From Curvibacter delicatus NBRC 14919 (GTDB taxonomy: Bacteria; Pseudomonadota; Gammaproteobacteria; Burkholderiales; Burkholderiaceae_C), in assembly GCF_001592265.1 (NCBI RefSeq), contig NZ_BCWP01000028.1, positions 1 through 48,490 on the forward strand: a DNA stretch of 48,490 bases. Reading direction: 5' to 3'. How positions within the stretch are numbered: position 1 is the first letter of the stretch; each line of letters begins with the position of its first letter. A program made the position numbers and the translations under genes. Positions 45,526 through 48,490 of the stretch are shown piece after piece. The notes under the pieces are model-generated. The model had not been told where the DNA came from. It made no database searches and saw only the letters and a program-made list of their open reading frames with translations.

Positions 45526-46333
45526 GGTGCGGCTCCGTGAAGGCGATGGCGGCATAGCCCACCACGCGTTGTTTGTCGCCGGCGGTATCGCCGGAATTGC
45601 ACAGGCCCAGCAGTTGGGGCTGCAGGTGGTGCTGGCGCGCGGCCAGCAGCAGGCCATTGATGGGGGTGCCGCCGCAGGCCTGCTCGTGCGTGAGCGGGCC
45701 GCGCAGCGCCAGGATGCGCTCCACCGTGTCCTGATCGGTGGCTTGGGCGCTGCGGTAGGGCAGGTAGTGCGAGAGGTCGGAGCTGATCACGATCAGCGTT
45801 TCCGGTCCGCCCCACAGGACTTCGAGCACCTGCGCCACTTCGGTCGGGGTGGCATCGCCCACGGCCAGCGGCAACAGCTGGAAGTCGTCCAGCACGGTTT
45901 GCAAAAAGGGCAGTTGCACTTCCAGCGAGTGCTCCAGCGCATGAGCGGCGGGGCTGAGCACCACCTGAGGTAGCGGGGCGAGTTGGGCCACGGCCGCCTG
46001 ATCGACTTCAACCTCGCCCAGCGGCGTGGCAAAAGCACTTGCGCCCGGCAGCGCCAAGCCGCGCACCGGCACGCGGTGCACCGGGCCGAGCAGCACGACA
46101 CGCCGGATCGTGGCGCGAACGCCGGCGAGCCGGGCATAGGCCCGCGCGGCCATGGGGCCGGAGTAGATGTAACCCGCGTGCGGCACGATCAGCACCTTTG
46201 GCGCAGCGCCAGTGGCATCGACCGGCGTCTCGGCGTGGGCCGCAGCCAGCAGGCTGGCGACAGAGCCGGCCAGGGGCTGCTCCTGCCCGGGGTAAAAGGT
46301 GCCGGCGACGGCGGGTTGGCGGACAGCTGGCAT
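45512..46333 (-). CDS. amrB: AmmeMemoRadiSam system protein B (Memo-like)
   Basis: Memo-family protein of 273 residues, structurally like extradiol dioxygenases. Conserved features: REPAVAGTFYPG-like start (RQPAVAGTFYPG), PHAGYIYSGP with His52, LLGPVHRV, EHSLEVQLPFLQ, SSDLSHYL and CGGTPINGLL. These supply the presumed metal and Cys ligands, all intact. First gene of the three-gene minus-strand set; its stop region overlaps protein A by 14 bases. Confidence 0.94.
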   Translation of the reverse strand: MPAVRQPAVAGTFYPGQEQPLAGSVASLLAAAHAETPVDATGAAPKVLIVPHAGYIYSGPMAARAYARLAGVRATIRRVVLLGPVHRVPVRGLALPGASAFATPLGEVEVDQAAVAQLAPLPQVVLSPAAHALEHSLEVQLPFLQTVLDDFQLLPLAVGDATPTEVAQVLEVLWGGPETLIVISSDLSHYLPYRSAQATDQDTVERILALRGPLTHEQACGGTPINGLLLAARQHHLQPQLLGLCNSGDTAGDKQRVVGYAAIAFTEPHHGTH

Positions 46334-46562
46334 GCGTGGCTCCCTTGAGAATTTCCTGTGTGGGACGTGAGGCCGGCCGGCTCGTAATCAAGCGCCGCAA
46401 GGCCCGTGGGCGATGAACGGTACTGCGCCAGCGGCCAGTTTGACAAGCCCTTGATGCGTGTCAGGCAGCCGTCATGACTGCTGCCAACTGCTACCATCCG
46501 GCGACCCATGGCTGGGGCACGGCGTTCTGGCTGGGCCAGCCAGGCAATGCAAGGAGTGACCG

Positions 46563-47126
46563 ATGACATCACCCGCAGGACAGCAGACGACGATCTACGA
46601 CACCGCCGCACTGGAACGCGTGCTCGACGCCATGGCCGTGGCGCTGATGCCCCGGCTGCATGGTGCGGCCGGCGTCACGTTGGTGGGGGTGCGCCGTCGT
46701 GGCGCCCCGTTGTCAGACGGTTTGTTGGTGCGGCTGCAGACTTTGCTGCCCGGTGCCGACATTGCGCGGCTCGACCTGCTGATCAAGCGTTACGCCGACG
46801 ACCTGACGTTGCTGCATCCCGAGACCCGGCTCACCGAGCAGCCCGAGCACGCCGACATTGACCTGACAGGTCGCGTCATCGTGGTGGTGGATGACGTCCT
46901 GTACAAGGGCTTTTCCCTGAACAAGGCGGTGCAGTACTTGCTGGCCAAAGGCGGTAGTCAGATCCTGACGGCGGTGCTGGTGGATCGCGTCTGCACCACG
47001 TTGCCCATTCATGCCGATGTGGCCGGCCTCAAGCTACAGGTCGCGCCGAACCATATCGTGGAATGCCATGTGCCACCCTTCGAGCCGGTATTCCAGATCG
47101 TGCTGGTACAGCCAGAGGCCGGCTGA
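46563..47126 (+). CDS. PyrR-like phosphoribosyltransferase
   Basis: Protein of 187 residues of the PyrR/uracil PRTase type. The PRPP loop reads VIVVVDDVLYKGFSLNKAV, with Lys-Gly-Phe where PyrR usually has Thr-Gly-Arg, so catalytic activity is doubtful. LVGVRRRGAPLSDGLLVRL matches the family N-terminal part. AAGGAG lies before ATG. It is divergent from the Memo-like gene (229 bases between). It is not near pyr genes. Confidence 0.88.
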   Translation: MTSPAGQQTTIYDTAALERVLDAMAVALMPRLHGAAGVTLVGVRRRGAPLSDGLLVRLQTLLPGADIARLDLLIKRYADDLTLLHPETRLTEQPEHADIDLTGRVIVVVDDVLYKGFSLNKAVQYLLAKGGSQILTAVLVDRVCTTLPIHADVAGLKLQVAPNHIVECHVPPFEPVFQIVLVQPEAG

Positions 47127-47460
47127 GTGGAAAAGTAGAACCCACAAAGGTTGACCAAAATCGGCAGAACACCTAAAATTTGATCAAATTGATATTTTTG
47201 AATCAAGTGGGTGAGCTGATCATGGACAAGATCAGCGTGGCTAACGGGTGCGGTATGAGTTTGGGTTTCAAGCTGCCATGACGCATTTCCATTTGTCAGT
47301 CTCTGTTTCCTTTCAAAGAGAGTCGAAGACAGTGGCTGTGCTGATGGGGCCGAGAAGATCAAGCTGATCCTGCTGGACATCAAGACACTCACGGGCAGCG
47401 CCGACTTGGGGCTGCCACGCCGGGATTGTTGGCAAAAGCGATTAACACGAGGTAGGAAAC
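47127..47460. other. Intergenic region before the chemotaxis gene, with palindromes
   Basis: 334 bases without a convincing gene and visibly AT-richer than the surroundings in its first part. It holds the perfect palindrome AATTTGATCAAATT (47177-47190) and an inverted repeat GCTGATC/GATCAGC (47215-47221, 47230-47236). No clear flagellar sigma-28 promoter (TAAA-N15-GCCGATAA) was seen. The AGG-rich ribosome binding site of the next gene is at its end. Confidence 0.5.
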
Positions 47461-48490
47461 ATGTCGAACACAAAGAAGATCAAAGTTGGTCAGCGCTTGG
47501 CGCTGGGATTTGGTGTCGTGATCGCGTTGGGCGTGGTCATCGCCTTGGCGGCCACTTTTAAGATGAACAGCCTGGCCTCCGATCTGAAGATCATGTCCAG
47601 CGAGCAGATGACGCAGATGCGTCAGTTCATGCAACTCAAGGACAGCCTGAACGTGGCAGCGTTGAATTTGCGCAACATCATGATCAGCACCAACCCCGAG
47701 CTCAAGACCCGGTTCCGCGGCATGGTCGAGAAGAACAAGGCTGACAACGAGAAGTTGATTGCCGAGATCGACAAGGTGACCAACACACAGGAAGGCAAGA
47801 CTTTGCTCGCAGCCATCAAGGAGCACAGCAATGCCTACGAACAAATCGCGGCGCAGGTCATGGAGTTGGCCATGCAAGGTGACACGGCAGGTGCTGACAA
47901 GGCCTTGTTCACCGCGCGCGATAAGCGTATTGCACTGTTCAAGGCGGTGGAGGATTCAATCCAGCTGCGCTTTGACACTGCGCAGAAGCTGGCCGAGGAA
48001 GGCGCTTCGACGGCGGCCGCCAGCGCCTGGTTCGCACTGGGTTTGGCATTGACGATGGCTGTGGTGGGCGCCTTGATTGCCTGGCAGATCACGCGTCAGA
48101 TCGGTCGCGAACTGGGGGCGGAGCCGCACGACGTTTCACGTGTCGTGAATCGAATTGCCGACGGCGATCTCACAGAGACCATTGCCGTGCGATCGGGTGA
48201 TCAGGACAGCGTGATGGCGGGCGTAAAACGCATGCAGGAAGCGTTGGTTCGCACGGTGTCAGTTGTGCGTCAAGGTTCCGAATCCGTCGCCACCGCGTCA
48301 AGCGAAATCGCCCAAGGCAACAACGATCTGTCGGCCCGCACCGAGTCTCAGGCCAGTGCACTGGAAGAAACCGCCGCTTCGATGGAGGAGCTGAGTTCCA
48401 CCGTCAAGCAGAACGCCGACAACGCCCGCCAGGCCAACCAACTGGCGCAAAGCGCCAGCACGGTGGCCGTGCAAGGCGGCGAGGTGGTGG
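47461..48490 (+). CDS. Methyl-accepting chemotaxis protein (cut by window end)
   Basis: First 343 residues of a chemoreceptor. A short cytoplasmic N-terminus is followed by TM1 (about 13-32), a periplasmic four-helix-bundle sensor with [12 protein letters not shown]-type helices, TM2 (about 187-208), HAMP ([19 protein letters not shown]) and the start of the signalling domain ([20 protein letters not shown]), a methylation-helix type common in beta-proteobacteria. The ligand is unknown. The 3' end lies outside the window. Confidence 0.95.
   Translation, partial: MSNTKKIKVGQRLALGFGVVIALGVVIALAATFKMNSLASDLKIMSSEQMTQMRQFMQLKDSLNVAALNLRNIMISTNPELKTRFRGMVEKNKADNEKLIAEIDKVTNTQEGKTLLAAIKEHSNAYEQIAAQVMELAMQGDTAGADKALFTARDKRIALFKAVEDSIQLRFDTAQKLAEEGASTAAASAWFALGLALTMAVVGALIAWQITRQIGRELGAEPHDVSRVVNRIADGDLTETIAVRSGDQDSVMAGVKRMQEALVRTVSVVRQGSESVATASSEIAQGNNDLSARTESQASALEETAASMEELSSTVKQNADNARQANQLAQSASTVAVQGGEVV

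Noticed and set aside
47330-47440. Possible coding remnant (GAGAAGATCAAGCTGATC and following)
   Set aside because: Short codon-like stretch without a start, stop or recognisable family; not enough to call a gene fragment.

Overview
The window is a chromosomal segment of a high-GC betaproteobacterium, most likely a Comamonadaceae member (Burkholderiales). The evidence is a complete F-type ATP synthase operon of beta-proteobacterial type, the rsmI-yraN-diaA-dolP neighbourhood, divergent pilT/yggS, and several copies of a short interspersed element (GCTA...TAGC type) that I know from Comamonadaceae genomes. Genus cannot be fixed from the sequence.

Layout. (1) 16-7367: atpIBEFHAGDC behind a perfect TATAAT -10 box and closed by a strong hairpin terminator. 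(2) 7396-11660: a minus-strand TPM/TPM/LemA envelope operon, a YheT-type hydrolase with a downstream unknown gene, a bidirectional terminator and a membrane-anchored cytochrome c. (3) 11758-11833: tRNA-Arg(CCG). (4) 12172-30070: an accessory island encoding an NHLP/NHLM-type peptide export machine: TolC-family channel, HlyD-family adaptor, C39-peptidase ABC exporter and second ABC exporter. The same tightly overlapping operon then encodes two substrate-binding proteins without permeases, an SDF-family dicarboxylate/amino-acid symporter, an Asp/Glu-type racemase and a Nif11-like precursor peptide. Facing it on the minus strand are an ECF sigma factor and two more small ORFs whose ends match the leader motif of the precursor. 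A 1262-residue BTAD/SARP-type regulator is divergent from the sigma gene. (5) 30313-32910: rsmI, yraN, diaA-like and dolP-like housekeeping genes. (6) 32956-36203, minus strand: PilT, PilU and a beta-hydroxyacid dehydrogenase. (7) 36252-37869: yggS and a UbiA-family prenyltransferase. (8) 37877-42342: an Lrp-type regulator divergent from bifunctional PutA, and arginase. (9) 42371-47126: a phosphoribosyltransferase, a dienelactone-hydrolase-like protein, the three-gene AmmeMemoRadiSam set and a PyrR-like phosphoribosyltransferase. (10) 47461-end: the start of a methyl-accepting chemotaxis protein.

The most interesting part is the island at 12-30 kb. Three small proteins (24357-24713 plus; 24827-25057 and 25260-25460 minus) carry the same pattern, L-x-D-x-[QD]-L-[DE]-x-[VL]-[AS]-[GA]-[GA], at their predicted C39 cleavage site. 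They have quite different, Cys-free tails, and no recognisable peptide-modifying enzyme lies in the cluster. Its coupling to acidic-amino-acid transport, sensing and racemisation genes, and to a dual sigma/SARP control pair, suggests a peptide secretion system whose function I cannot assign from known families. Two genes of this operon (TolC, symporter) carry single-base frameshifts that are either sequence errors or real inactivation.
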